Of a DNA stretch of 64,000 nucleotides, positions 43,368-52,240 are shown piece by piece (position 1 is the stretch's first letter; every line of letters begins with the position of its first letter). The notes under the pieces are model-generated. The model ran no database searches, was not told where the DNA came from, and saw only the letters and a list, made by a program, of their open reading frames with translations. The stretch comes from an uncultured Eubacteriales bacterium (lineage in GTDB: Bacteria; Bacillota; Clostridia; Oscillospirales; CAG-272): assembly GCA_900549725.1 (NCBI GenBank), contig URPL01000009.1:1-64000 (forward strand), given 5' to 3'. A program made the position numbers and the translations under genes.

Positions 43368-44207
43368 ATGGAACGGGATAAGCGGATTTTAACAGTGCAG
43401 GATATTTCCTGCGTGGGGCAGTGCTCCCTTACGGTGGCATTGCCGATTCTCAGCGCATGCGGCGTGGAAACCGCCGTTTTGCCCAGTGCCGTTCTTTCTA
43501 CTCATACCGGCGGTTTTACGGGCTATACTTTTCGCGACCTGACAAAGGATATCCCGAAAATCGCCGCACATTGGCAGAAGGAACACATTGATTTTGATGC
43601 CGTCTATACGGGGTATCTCGGCTCTGCGGAACAGGTCGCCTATGTCAGGGATCTGTTCTCGACGGTGCTGCGCCCGGGCGGGCTGCGCATTGTGGACCCC
43701 GCCATGGCGGATAACGGCGCGCTGTATCCCGGCTTTGACGGGGCATTTGTCGAGGCGATGAAGCCGCTTGTGTTTTCGGCGGATTTGATTTTGCCCAATC
43801 TTACGGAGGCGGCGCTGCTGTGCGATCTGCCGTATCGCGCGGAATATGACCGCGCGTATATCGATGCACTGCTGTATGCTCTGTCGGAGCGCGGCGCAAA
43901 GCGCATTGTTCTCACCGGAGTCGGCTTTACCCCGAAAACCACGGGCGTTATGGTGCATTCCGCTGCCGGCACGCAATATTATGCGCATCCGCGCTTTGCA
44001 AAGGGCTGCCACGGCACGGGCGATGTTTTTGCATCGGCGTTTGTCGGCGCGCTCTGCCGCGGAAAGAGCGATTATGAGGCGGCTGTGATTGCCGCGGATT
44101 TCACGCTCGGCTGCATTCGCCGCACCAAGGAGGATGCATCGCATTGGTACGGCGTGAAGTTTGAGCGGGAGCTGCCCGCGCTGATCGCGGCGCTTGCAAA
44201 AGCCTGA
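43368..44207 (+). CDS. Pyridoxamine/pyridoxal kinase (PfkB-like)
   Basis: A 279-residue kinase of the pyridoxal kinase family that phosphorylates B6 vitamers. The start at 43368 gives the normal family N-terminus MERDKRILTVQDISCVGQCSL. Motifs: LPSAVLSTHTGGF, YTGYLGS, DPAMADNGALY, LPNLTEAALL and the GCHGTGDVFASA anion hole and catalytic Asp. An upstream in-frame codon would overlap the preceding gene. A terminator follows. PLP made here is the cofactor of the nearby CysK. Confidence 0.9.
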   Translation: MERDKRILTVQDISCVGQCSLTVALPILSACGVETAVLPSAVLSTHTGGFTGYTFRDLTKDIPKIAAHWQKEHIDFDAVYTGYLGSAEQVAYVRDLFSTVLRPGGLRIVDPAMADNGALYPGFDGAFVEAMKPLVFSADLILPNLTEAALLCDLPYRAEYDRAYIDALLYALSERGAKRIVLTGVGFTPKTTGVMVHSAAGTQYYAHPRFAKGCHGTGDVFASAFVGALCRGKSDYEAAVIAADFTLGCIRRTKEDASHWYGVKFERELPALIAALAKA

Positions 44208-44236
44208 GAGAAAGCAGCGCTTCAAAAGTAGATTTT

Positions 44237-44277
44237 GTCCCGTTCTGCGCGTTTTTGCGGGGGCGGGACGTTTTTTT
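44237..44277 (+). terminator. Terminator after the pyridoxamine kinase gene
   Basis: GTCCCG (44237-44242) pairs with CGGGAC (44264-44269), followed by GTTTTTTTG. It opens the 313-bp gene-free stretch 44208-44520, which then holds three DtxR-like boxes and the feo promoter. Confidence 0.75.
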
Positions 44278-44306
44278 GAAAACTGCACAAAATAGACAGC
44301 GCTTTT

Positions 44307-44322
44307 GTTAGTTTAGGCTAAC
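44307..44322. promoter_or_regulatory. DtxR/IdeR-type box 1
   Basis: GTTAGTTTAGGCTAAC, close to the classical DtxR/IdeR iron box core (TTAGGTTAGSCTAACC). It lies about 57 bp upstream of the feo -35. Confidence 0.75.
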
Positions 44323-44378
44323 TGGTTTATGCAGATTGACAAAATGCAAAAAATGTAACGATTTTTTGAAAAAAACGC

Positions 44379-44407
44379 TTGACACAGAAGCAAAGCGGAG
44401 GTATGAT
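44379..44407 (+). promoter_or_regulatory. Promoter of the feo operon
   Basis: TTGACA (44379-44384), 17-bp spacer, TATGAT (44402-44407). DtxR-like box 2 begins 8 bp after the -10, at the start point of transcription. Confidence 0.85.
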
Positions 44408-44414
44408 ATATACG

Positions 44415-44430
44415 GTTAGCAAAGGCTAAT
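44415..44430. promoter_or_regulatory. DtxR/IdeR-type box 2 over the feo start of transcription
   Basis: GTTAGCAAAGGCTAAT, one mismatch to the symmetrical form. It lies at about +1 to +16 of the feo promoter, a normal place for iron repression. Confidence 0.75.
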
Positions 44431-44448
44431 CAATTTATTTGCGCAACG

Positions 44449-44464
44449 GTTAGCGCCAGCTTAC
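44449..44464. promoter_or_regulatory. DtxR/IdeR-type box 3 in the feo leader (degenerate)
   Basis: GTTAGCGCCAGCTTAC (one mismatch in the right arm), 19 bp after box 2. Box spacing of about three helical turns would allow cooperative binding. Confidence 0.5.
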
Positions 44465-44520
44465 CGCATAAGTGCAAAAATCATAGAAAAATTTTTGAAA
44501 CCGGACATGGAGAGATTACT

Positions 44521-44733
44521 ATGATGCCATTGAGCCTTGCAGTAGTCGGGGAAGAAAACACAATCAAAAAAATCGGCGGCAATCCAGAAGTAAAGCAGCA
44601 CCTGGAAAATCTGGGGTTTGTTGTCGGCGGAACGGTGACGGTGATCACAACGCTCGGCGGAAATGTGATCGTCAATGTCAAGGAAGCGCGCGTCGCAATC
44701 AACGAAGAAATGGCGCGCCGCATTATGGTGTGA
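44521..44733 (+). CDS. feoA: FeoA-domain protein (first copy)
   Basis: A 70-residue SH3-like FeoA protein: LAVVGEENTIKKIGGNPEVKQHLENLGFVVGGTVTVI, then VNVKEARVAINEEMARRIMV. FeoA proteins modulate the FeoB ferrous iron channel. Two adjacent ATGs (44521, 44524) make the start uncertain by one residue. It is the first gene after a promoter with DtxR-like boxes; a second FeoA lies 49 bp downstream. Confidence 0.9.
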   Translation: MMPLSLAVVGEENTIKKIGGNPEVKQHLENLGFVVGGTVTVITTLGGNVIVNVKEARVAINEEMARRIMV

Positions 44734-44782
44734 CGGCGCGCAGCGCCCTGCATAGACAAAGACAAAAAGGAGGAGACATCCA

Positions 44783-45004
44783 ATGAAAACGCTGAAACAG
44801 GCGAAAATCGGAGAAACCGTGAAAATTGTCAAGCTGCACGGTGAGGGTGCGATCAAGCGCCGCATTATGGACATGGGGCTTACAAAGGGCACGGAGGTTT
44901 ACATCCGCAAGGTGGCACCCCTGGGCGACCCGGTCGAAGTAACGGTGCGCGGCTATGAGCTTTCTCTGCGCAAAGCCGACGCGGAAATGATCGAGGTCGA
45001 ATAA
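44783..45004 (+). CDS. feoA: FeoA-domain protein (second copy)
   Basis: A 73-residue FeoA: MKTLKQAKIGETVKIVKLHGEGAIKRRIMDMGLTKGTEVYIRKVAPLGDPVEVTVRGYELSLR, a more canonical FeoA than the first copy. AAGGAGG SD. feoB begins 77 bp downstream with a DtxR-like box in between. Confidence 0.93.
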   Translation: MKTLKQAKIGETVKIVKLHGEGAIKRRIMDMGLTKGTEVYIRKVAPLGDPVEVTVRGYELSLRKADAEMIEVE

Positions 45005-45042
45005 GGCACGTCGATTTTTTCGTATGGATGCGATACCCAATG

Positions 45043-45058
45043 GTTAGCAAAAGCTAAC
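45043..45058. promoter_or_regulatory. DtxR/IdeR-type box 4 between feoA and feoB
   Basis: GTTAGCAAAAGCTAAC, a perfect palindrome of the same class, 24 bp ahead of the feoB ATG and close to its SD. It could gate an internal start or act as a transcription roadblock. Confidence 0.7.
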
Positions 45059-45081
45059 ATGACATAAGGAGGATAGAAAAC

Positions 45082-47580
45082 ATGGCAGACAAGAACATAC
45101 GAATCGCACTTGCCGGCAACCCCAACTGCGGCAAGACGACATTGTTTAACGCGCTGACCGGTTCCAACCAGTTTGTCGGCAACTGGCCGGGCGTTACGGT
45201 GGAGAAAAAAGAGGGAAAGCTGAAGAAGCACAGCGATGTCATCATCACGGACCTTCCCGGTATCTATTCACTCTCCCCGTACACCTTGGAAGAGGTTGTT
45301 GCGCGGAATTATCTGATCGGAGAAAGACCCGACGCGATTCTGAACATCATCGACGGCACCAACCTTGAGAGAAACCTGTACCTGACGACGCAGCTCACAG
45401 AGCTCGGCATCCCGGTGGTCGTTGCGATTAACATGATCGATATTGTCCGCAAGAGCGGCGATAAGATCAATACCGCAGAGCTTTCCCGCCAGCTCGGCTG
45501 CAAAATTGTTGAGATTTCCGCGCTCAAGGGCACGGGCATCATGGAGGCGGCAGAGGCTGCAATCGATGCCGCAAAGAACGGCAAAACCATTCCGCAGCAC
45601 ACCTTTGCAGGCTGCGTTGAGCATGCAATCGCGCATATTGAAGAAGCTGCCGTGCATTCCCTGCCGGAAGAGCAGCAGAGATGGTATGCCATTAAAATCT
45701 TCGAAAGAGACGATAAGGTTCTGGAAAAGCTGCAGCTTGATGAGAGCGTCAAGGCGCATATCGAAGCCGACATCAAGGCGGCTGAGGCGGAAATGGACGA
45801 TGATGCGGAATCCATCATCACCAACGAAAGATATCTTTATATCGCTTCCATCATCAAGTCCTGCTACAAAAAGAAGAGCGCCGGACAGCTCACGGTTTCG
45901 GATAAGATCGACAAGGTTGTGACCAACCGCTGGCTGGGTCTTCCGATTTTTGCGGCGATCATGTTCCTTGTGTATTATCTGTCCATGGTGACGGTCGGCT
46001 CCGCCGCGACGGACTGGATGAACGACGGCGTATTCGGAGACGGCTGGCATCTGCTCGGAATCGGCTCCGCCGCATATAATGAAAGCGCAGAAGAATATGA
46101 TAATGCGCTCCATGCCGTGCAGGCATTTGTTCCGGAGTTTGATCCGGAGGCGGAAGATTTTGATGCCGACGCCGCGCTGAAAGAGCTCAAAGATTTCAAG
46201 ACAGACGCAAAGACCGCAGAGATTGATGTGCAGGATGAGGAAACGCTTGAGGTTTCCACGCTCACCGCATATTACGACAGTGTTCCGAAGAGCGAAGAGA
46301 GACACGACAATGTCGTCGGAATCTCGTATCTCGATGCAGTTTCTTACTTTGGCGAAAAGGGAACGGACGCGCCCGACCCGGCAGATTTCGGCGTGTGGGT
46401 GCCCGGTATCCCCGTGCTGATTGAAAACGGTCTGGAGGCGGCCGGCGCTGCCGATTGGCTCAGCGGGCTGATTCTTGACGGTATTGTTGCCGGTGTCGGC
46501 GCGGTGCTCGGCTTTGTGCCGCAAATGCTGGTTCTGTTTCTGCTGCTTGCATTTTTGGAGGCTTGCGGTTACATGGCGCGTATCGCGTTTGTACTCGACC
46601 GTATCTTCCGCAAGTTCGGACTTTCCGGCAAATCCTTTATCCCGATGCTCATCGGTACCGGCTGCGGTATCCCGGGCGTTATGGCTTCGCGTACCATTGA
46701 AAACGAACGCGATCGCCGTATGACAATCATGACCACAACCTTTATCCCCTGCGGTGCCAAGGTACCGTTTATCGCAATGATTGCCGGTGCGCTGTTCGGC
46801 GGCTCTGCGCTGGTTTCCACCTCCGCATACTTCATCGGCATGGCGGCGATCATTCTCTCCGGTATCATGCTGAAGAAAACCAAGATGTTCTCCGGCGACC
46901 CCGCGCCGTTCGTTATGGAGCTCCCGGCATATCACATGCCGACGCTCGGAAACGTGCTGCGGTCCATGTGGGAGCGCGGCTGGTCCTTCATTAAGAAGGC
47001 CGGCACGGTCATCCTGCTCTCCACCATCGCAGTTTGGTTCACCTCCTATTTCGGCGTTGTCGACGGCAGGCTGCAGCTGCTGGGCGAAGATCAGCTGGAT
47101 CTTTCCCTGCTGGCAACGGTCGGTAAAGCAATCGCATGGATCTTTGCGCCGCTCGGATTCGGCACATGGCAGGCAACCGTTGCATCCATCACCGGTCTTG
47201 TTGCAAAAGAGAACATCGTCGGCACCATGGGCATTCTCTACGGCGGCGAGCACGCATGGGCAAACCTTGCACAGGCGTTCACCGGCATCACCGGTTATTC
47301 CTTCCTGGTATTCAACCTGCTTTGCGCTCCGTGCTTTGCTGCAATCGGCGCTATCAAGCGCGAAATGAACAGCGCAAAGTGGACCTGGTTTGCAATCGCA
47401 TATCAGTGCGGCTTCGCCTATGCTGTTGCGCTGATGATCAATCAGTTCGGCAATATCTTCATCGGTCAGGTCAATGTAATCGGTTTGATCTGCGCTGTCG
47501 CAGTGCTTGCACTGATCATCTATATGCTGGTTCGCCCCTATAAGGAAGCAACCAAGCTGACGACAAAGGCTGTAAAATAA
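45082..47580 (+). CDS. feoB: Ferrous iron transport protein FeoB
   Basis: The 832-residue GTP-dependent Fe(II) transporter. N-terminal G protein: G1 GNPNCGKT (12-19), G3 DLPG near residue 56, and VVAINMIDIV for G4. A helical domain follows, then the Gate-type membrane domain with FIPMLIGTGCGIPGVMASRT and FIPCGAKVPF. An acidic insertion of about 90 residues (near 340-430) separates the first membrane segment from the Gate repeats. The AAGGAGG SD is strong. Membrane import of iron under reducing gut conditions is the expected role. Confidence 0.97.
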   Translation: MADKNIRIALAGNPNCGKTTLFNALTGSNQFVGNWPGVTVEKKEGKLKKHSDVIITDLPGIYSLSPYTLEEVVARNYLIGERPDAILNIIDGTNLERNLYLTTQLTELGIPVVVAINMIDIVRKSGDKINTAELSRQLGCKIVEISALKGTGIMEAAEAAIDAAKNGKTIPQHTFAGCVEHAIAHIEEAAVHSLPEEQQRWYAIKIFERDDKVLEKLQLDESVKAHIEADIKAAEAEMDDDAESIITNERYLYIASIIKSCYKKKSAGQLTVSDKIDKVVTNRWLGLPIFAAIMFLVYYLSMVTVGSAATDWMNDGVFGDGWHLLGIGSAAYNESAEEYDNALHAVQAFVPEFDPEAEDFDADAALKELKDFKTDAKTAEIDVQDEETLEVSTLTAYYDSVPKSEERHDNVVGISYLDAVSYFGEKGTDAPDPADFGVWVPGIPVLIENGLEAAGAADWLSGLILDGIVAGVGAVLGFVPQMLVLFLLLAFLEACGYMARIAFVLDRIFRKFGLSGKSFIPMLIGTGCGIPGVMASRTIENERDRRMTIMTTTFIPCGAKVPFIAMIAGALFGGSALVSTSAYFIGMAAIILSGIMLKKTKMFSGDPAPFVMELPAYHMPTLGNVLRSMWERGWSFIKKAGTVILLSTIAVWFTSYFGVVDGRLQLLGEDQLDLSLLATVGKAIAWIFAPLGFGTWQATVASITGLVAKENIVGTMGILYGGEHAWANLAQAFTGITGYSFLVFNLLCAPCFAAIGAIKREMNSAKWTWFAIAYQCGFAYAVALMINQFGNIFIGQVNVIGLICAVAVLALIIYMLVRPYKEATKLTTKAVK

Positions 47581-47610
47581 TCCTTGTAAAAAATAAGGAG
47601 GCTTTTCAAA

Positions 47611-47781
47611 ATGCTTGCATGGCTCGGAGAAAACCTTGCCACAATTCTGATCAGCATTTTGCTCATCGGAATCGTTGCGGCGATTATCGTAAAACTGTAT
47701 AAGGATAAGAAAAAAGGAAAGTCTTCCTGCGGGGCAGGCTGCGCGCATTGCGCAATGCACGGTTCCTGCCGCAAAAAATAA
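47611..47781 (+). CDS. FeoB-associated Cys-rich membrane protein
   Basis: A 56-residue protein with one transmembrane helix (about residues 10-29) followed by a basic stretch and a Cys-rich tail (CGAGCAHCAMHGSC). This is the typical small partner encoded just after feoB in Firmicutes. An AAGGAGG SD precedes the ATG at 47611. The gene is short enough to be missed by automatic callers. The tail may bind iron or a cluster, which is inference. Confidence 0.88.
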   Translation: MLAWLGENLATILISILLIGIVAAIIVKLYKDKKKGKSSCGAGCAHCAMHGSCRKK

Positions 47782-47786
47782 AAAAC

Positions 47787-47827
47787 CGGGGAGACGCAAA
47801 GCTTTTGCCTTGCGCCTCCCTGCTTTT
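47787..47827 (+). terminator. Terminator after the feo genes
   Basis: GGGAGACGCAA pairs with TTGCGCCTCCC, loop of about ten bases, followed by TGCTTTTTC. Confidence 0.75.
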
Positions 47828-47844
47828 TCAAAGCGGAGTAAGCA

Positions 47845-48222
47845 ATGGCTAACTGCAAAACGAATCTGTCACCGACGCATATTCGCTATCTGCTTGCAAT
47901 GCTTTGCGAACAGCGGGCATGCGGCATTGTGCGCTGCACCTCTTTGGCTGCGACGCTCGGAATTAAAAAACCGAGTGTGCATGCAATGCTCGGTGTGCTT
48001 GCGCAGCGGGGCTTGGCGGAGAAAAACGAGCGGGGGGAGATTCAATTGACCCCGCGCGGCATGCAGCTCGGTACGCAGTATCAAAAGGGCTTTGGGCGTG
48101 TTCAAGCCGTTTTGCGGCGTGAATTTCCCGGCTTTTGCGATACAGGCGAGGTTTGCTGCCTGCTTTTATCAAAACTGAGCCATGCGCAGCTTTGCGCGCT
48201 GCAGGATGCACAGGGCGAATGA
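47845..48222 (+). CDS. Short Cys-rich winged-helix regulator (DtxR-like)
   Basis: A 125-residue protein with a winged helix at about residues 10-72 (THIRYLLAML, SLAATLGIKKPSVHAMLGVLAQRGLAEK, then EIQLTPRGMQLG), the layout of DtxR/MntR regulators. Eight cysteines (4, 21, 26, 31, 98, 104, 105, 117) occur in 125 residues; the acidic and His metal ligands of MntR are not visible. It lies directly after the feo terminator, inside the region of DtxR-like boxes, and is the best local candidate for the iron regulator. A different metal-sensing chemistry through Cys is inference. Confidence 0.65.
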   Translation: MANCKTNLSPTHIRYLLAMLCEQRACGIVRCTSLAATLGIKKPSVHAMLGVLAQRGLAEKNERGEIQLTPRGMQLGTQYQKGFGRVQAVLRREFPGFCDTGEVCCLLLSKLSHAQLCALQDAQGE

Positions 48223-48239
48223 AAGAAGGAGATTTTGAT

Positions 48240-48941
48240 ATGGCAATTGTTGAATTTCGGGATGTCAGCCGCATTTATGCGGCGGGCGACCATATCCTTG
48301 CGGCGCTTGACCATGTGAATCTGACATTGGAAGAGGGAAAATTTATCGTAATTTTAGGGCCCAGCGGCGCCGGAAAAAGCACCCTGCTCAATCTCCTCGG
48401 CGGGCTGGACAGCCCGAGCGAGGGGAAAATCATCGTGGACGGCAGGGATATTTCCGCGCTGAGCGGCAATGCGCTTGCAGCTTATCGTGCGGAGACGGTC
48501 GGCTTTGTGTTTCAGTTTTATAATCTGGTGCCGACGCTGACGGTGCACGAAAATGTGGCGCTGGTCAAGGAAATCGCGCCGCATGCGCTCTCGGCAACGA
48601 AAATGCTGGAGGAGGTCGGCCTTTCGGACCATTTGAAGAACTTTCCCGCCCAGCTTTCGGGCGGAGAGCAGCAAAGAGTTTCCATTGCCCGCGCGCTTGC
48701 CAAAAATCCGAAAATTCTGCTCTGCGACGAGCCAACCGGCGCGCTTGACAGCGATACGGGCGTTTTGGTGCTGAAGCTTTTGCTGCGTATGGCTCGCGAA
48801 TACGGAAAGACGATCGTGATCGTGACGCACAATCAGAATATTGCAAAGATGGCGGATGAGGTGATTCGCGTGAAAAACGGGAAAATCGTCTCCGCGCAGC
48901 GGCAGGAGCATCCCGCCGCGGCGGATGAGATCGATTGGTGA
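48240..48941 (+). CDS. ABC transporter ATP-binding protein (MacB/LolD family)
   Basis: A 233-residue ATPase with Walker A GPSGAGKST, signature LSGGEQQRVSIARA, Walker B LLCDEPTGALD and switch His in IVTHNQ. The start at 48240 is set by AAGGAG and the family N-terminus. The ATPase partner gene is the interrupted FtsX-like permease 17 bp downstream. Such pairs are usually mechanotransmission systems or export complexes. Confidence 0.93.
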   Translation: MAIVEFRDVSRIYAAGDHILAALDHVNLTLEEGKFIVILGPSGAGKSTLLNLLGGLDSPSEGKIIVDGRDISALSGNALAAYRAETVGFVFQFYNLVPTLTVHENVALVKEIAPHALSATKMLEEVGLSDHLKNFPAQLSGGEQQRVSIARALAKNPKILLCDEPTGALDSDTGVLVLKLLLRMAREYGKTIVIVTHNQNIAKMADEVIRVKNGKIVSAQRQEHPAAADEIDW

Positions 48942-48958
48942 GCAAAGGGGAAAAGACT

Positions 48959-51238
48959 ATGCTTGCGAAAAAATTATGGCGCACCATGGGGCTGTACCGC
49001 GCGCAATTCATTTCCATGATTCTCATGATTGCGCTGGGCATCGGTATTTTTGTCGGTTTCAACATGGAATGGGTCAGCATCAAGACCAACACCGAACATT
49101 TCTTTTCCGAAACGGGCTTTGCAGATTATCGCATTGTTGCAAAAGAGGGATTTTCCAAAGAAGAGCTTGCAAAAATCAAGGCTTTGAACGGTGTCGATGA
49201 GGCGGCGCTGTATCTCAGCGTCAGCGCCGATTTGCAGGGCGTGGCGGGGCGCGCCGTTGCGTTGTGTGTTACAACGAATCCGAAGGTCAGCGGCATTCTG
49301 GTAACCGAGGGCGCGCCGTATGACTGAGAGGATGCGCAGGGGCTTTGGCTTTCCGATAAATTTGCAAAGGCAAATTCCATTTCCGTGGGCGATGAATTGT
49401 CGCTTGTATATCAAAACAAAAAGCTTCGCGGCACGGTGCGCGGGCTCGGCAAATCCGGCGAGCAACTGATCTGCGTGCGCGATGAATCGCAGCTGATGCC
49501 CGATTATGAAACCTACGGTTTTTGCTATGTGGCACCGGCGCTGTATGAAGAGGCGCTCGGCATGGCGTACTATCCGCAGATCAATGTGATCAGCACGGCC
49601 CAAAAGGGCGCGTTTTCCGATGCGGTGGACAAAGCCCTTTCGAAAACGACGCTGATTCTCACAAAGGAGGAGACCCCGTCCTATGCGCAGGCTGACGGCG
49701 AGGCAACCGAGGGCAAAACCATGGGTGCTATTTTGCCGACGCTGTTTTTGCTGATTGCGGTGCTGACCATGGTGACCACAATGCACCGAGTCGCCGCACG
49801 GGAGAAAACGCAGATCGGCACGCTGAAAGCGCTCGGCTTTCGGGATGGGACGATTCTTCGCCATTATACAAGCTATGCGCTGCTTGTCGGATGCCTTGGC
49901 ACTGTGCTTGGAATTTTGCTCGGATACGGAATTGCCTACGCCGTGATGAATCCAAGCGGAATGATGGGCACCTATCTTGATATGCCGTATTGGGAGCTGC
50001 GTATGCCGCTGTTCTGCATTTTGTGCATGCTCGGGATTTTGGCGCTGCTCACCCTGATCGGGTATCTCAGCGTGCGCACGATGCTGCGCGGCACCGCTGC
50101 CGATGCGCTGCGGCCGTATACGCCGAAAAAGATTCGGCCGATGCTGATCGAGCGCACAAAGTGGTTTCACCGTCTGTCATTCGGAACGCGTTGGAATCTG
50201 CGCGATGTTACGCGGCACAAGGCGCGCACGGCAATGAGCCTGATCGGAATTGCAGGCTGCACGGTGCTCATCGTAGGTACGCTCGGCATGAATGACACGA
50301 TGCATTCGTTTCTGTCTCTTTATTATGACGGTGCGACCAATTATCAGAGTCGCATCTATCTTTCCGAATCGGCTGATGACGGGGCAGTACAGGCGCTCAA
50401 AGAACGATATGACACTGATGCAAGCCAATCCATAAGCGTGCAGCTTGCGGAAAAGGCGGTCAGCCTTGACATTTATGAAATCCGCCATGATCTGATTCGT
50501 TTTCCGGACAAGGCAAATCAGTATATTTCCCTGGCGCAGGACGGCGCGTATGTCTGCATGCGCCTGGCGGAGGAACTTGGCGTCAAAGCGGGCGACAGTA
50601 TCACGGTGAGCCCATACGGCTCCTTTGAAGAATACACTCTGCACATTGCCGGGGTGGTGCGCTCTGTATCCGAAAATATTGTGATTAGCCGCGCCTATGC
50701 GAAAACGCTCGGCATTGCCGATGCGCCGGATTCTTTGTATACCAAAACGGAAAAAACGGAGATTGCCGCCGATGATGCAATCAAAACCGTGCAGTCCAAG
50801 CAGGCAATCGTCGATTCGTTTGATACCTTTATGGATCTGATGAATCTGATGATCGCGATTATGGTGGTCGGGGCGCTGGTGCTCGGCATCATCGTGCTGT
50901 ATAACCTCGGCGTCATGAGCTATACAGAACGGTATCGTGAAATGGCGACGTTGAAGGTCGTCGGTTTTCGGGATGCAAGAATCGGCGCGCTGCTGGTGCA
51001 GCAGAATCTTTGGCTGAGCCTTATCGGCGTACTGCTCGGTATCCCCGGGGGCGCAGGGGCGCTTTGGTATCTTTTGAAGAAGCTTGCGGGAGAGTTTGAG
51101 ATGAAAATGGCGATTTCGCCGTGGAGCATTCTCATCGCCGTTGCGCTGACGGTCGGCATGTCGCTGCTTGTGAGTTTGCTTGTGGCGCGCAAAAACCGTA
51201 AAATCGATATGGTCGAGGCGCTCAAGGGCGCCGAATAA
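48959..51238 (+). pseudogene. FtsX-like ABC permease interrupted by one in-frame TGA
   Basis: The reading frame spans 760 codons. Codons 1-122 encode the first membrane helix and periplasmic domain, then TGA at 49325-49327, and the same frame continues for 637 sense codons with normal homology-like character: MacB-type periplasmic domains and three further membrane helices (ILPTLFLLIAVLTMV, LLVGCLGTVLGILLGYGI, LNLMIAIMVVGALVLGIIVLYNL and a C-terminal set). No frameshift is seen. It may be a nonsense mutation, a sequencing error, or stop readthrough; the rest is unbroken, so the event is recent or tolerated. The start at 48959 follows AAAGGGG. Its ATPase partner is intact. Confidence 0.75.
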
Positions 51239-51254
51239 GCACGGGAAGTAATGT

Positions 51255-51305
51255 CCTTTTCCGATAAGGCGGGTGCTTTATCGGAAAAGGGCAGGCTGCC
51301 TTTTG
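51255..51305 (+). terminator. Hairpin after the permease gene
   Basis: CCTTTTCCGATAA (51255-51267) is exactly complementary to TTATCGGAAAAGG (51278-51290). The next bases form a small GGCA/TGCC hairpin with TTTTG. Termination is likely but the first U-tract is poor. Confidence 0.6.
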
Positions 51306-51344
51306 AAAACTAAAAAAACGGAGCAATTTATTTTTTGGCTCTCG

Positions 51345-51360
51345 GTTAGCATATGCTAAC
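51345..51360. promoter_or_regulatory. DtxR/IdeR-type box 5 ahead of DUF2325
   Basis: GTTAGCATATGCTAAC, a perfect palindrome flanked by C/G, 15 bp before the DUF2325 ATG. It probably controls DUF2325-DUF3793-flavodoxin. The promoter in front is not clear to me. Confidence 0.8.
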
Positions 51361-51375
51361 CAAGAAAGGAGGAAC

Positions 51376-51669
51376 ATGAGTGTTGTAATTTTGGGCGGGA
51401 ACGAGTGTATGATCCGCCGCTATGAAGAGCTTTGCGCATCGTATCGCTGCAAGGGAAAGGTTTATATTGAAATGGAGCGCGGGGTGCAAAACATCGGCAG
51501 CCCCGATCTTTTGGTGCTGTTCACAAGCACCATGTCGCATAAAATGCTTCGCCTGGCAACAGGGCAGGCAAAGAAAAAGAAGATTCCGATGGTGCACAGC
51601 CAAAAGAGCTCCGTCAGCGCCCTAAAGGGAATTTTGGAGCGGCATGCGCCGCAGGCGAACAATGTCTGA
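51376..51669 (+). CDS. DUF2325 protein
   Basis: A 97-residue soluble protein with the DUF2325 pattern: VVILGGNECMIRRYEELC at the N-terminus and SPDLLVLFTSTMSHKMLRLATGQAKKKKIPMVHSQKSS in the second half. The family is often found with iron transport loci; the function is unknown. A strong SD (AAGGAGG) and a DtxR-like box precede it. It overlaps the next gene by 8 bp. Confidence 0.85.
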   Translation: MSVVILGGNECMIRRYEELCASYRCKGKVYIEMERGVQNIGSPDLLVLFTSTMSHKMLRLATGQAKKKKIPMVHSQKSSVSALKGILERHAPQANNV

Positions 51670-52213
51670 GCGTTGGGTCGTGGCGCATTGCTCGCCGACG
51701 CTTGCCGGGCTGAAAACGGGGAGCCTTTTTCCGCTTGGAGCAGAGCCCGGCGAAAAGACGACGAAATTTTTGCGCGCCCTGAATCAAAAAGGGGTGCCGC
51801 GCGGGCTGTGCGCGGTTACGGTATGCACGGCGCGGGGCAGAGCGCTTTTGTATCTTTATCGCCCCGCAAAGCTTTGGCGTGACCTTTCTCATCCCCTGGC
51901 GCAGCGTATTCTGCGGCAAAAGGGGTATCCTATAAACAATGTGGGGCAAAGCGTTGCATACCTGGCAAAGCGCTTTGCCAAAAGCGAGACATTCCCGCAC
52001 GAGGTGGGGCTGTTTTTGGGCTATCCCCCTGCGGATGTAAACGGATTTTTAACGGGCAGCGAGGCTGCAAAATGCATCGGGACATGGAAGGTATATTCCG
52101 ATGTGCCCGCGGCGTTGCAGCGCTTTGCACTGTATGAAAAATGCACGGCGCTTTACTGCCGCGCATTTGAAAGACATGCATCGTTTGATCGGCTGATTGT
52201 CAGCTGTTCATAA
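51662..52213 (+). CDS. DUF3793 protein
   Basis: A 183-residue protein beginning MSERWVVAHCSPTLAGLKTGSLF, the family N-terminus. It has ALNQKGVPRGLCAVTV, LLYLYRPAKL, an internal HEVGLFLGYPPADVNGFL block and a C-terminal Cys-rich region (WKVYSDVPAALQRFALYEKCT). An alternative ATG at 51644 has a closer GGAG. DUF3793 genes cluster with DUF2325, flavodoxin and Feo genes in Clostridia, suggesting an iron-linked role that is not yet known. Confidence 0.8.
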   Translation: MSERWVVAHCSPTLAGLKTGSLFPLGAEPGEKTTKFLRALNQKGVPRGLCAVTVCTARGRALLYLYRPAKLWRDLSHPLAQRILRQKGYPINNVGQSVAYLAKRFAKSETFPHEVGLFLGYPPADVNGFLTGSEAAKCIGTWKVYSDVPAALQRFALYEKCTALYCRAFERHASFDRLIVSCS

Positions 52214-52240
52214 ATCAATTCAAAAATAAGGAGAGAAAAA

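Noticed and set aside
24439..47799. Very long open frames on the strand opposite GH3, gdpP and feoB (about 670 to 840 codons)
   Set aside because: They lie wholly opposite genes with clear family motifs, have no SD or promoter, and their predicted products are rich in His, Arg and Cys without recognisable domains. They come from codon bias that avoids complementary stops.
49325..49390. Selenocysteine or recoding at the in-frame TGA
   Set aside because: A TTTGC-aaag-GCAAA hairpin lies about 34 bases downstream, but the loop lacks the expected G and the position is not a conserved Cys. No selenocysteine machinery gene is visible in the window.
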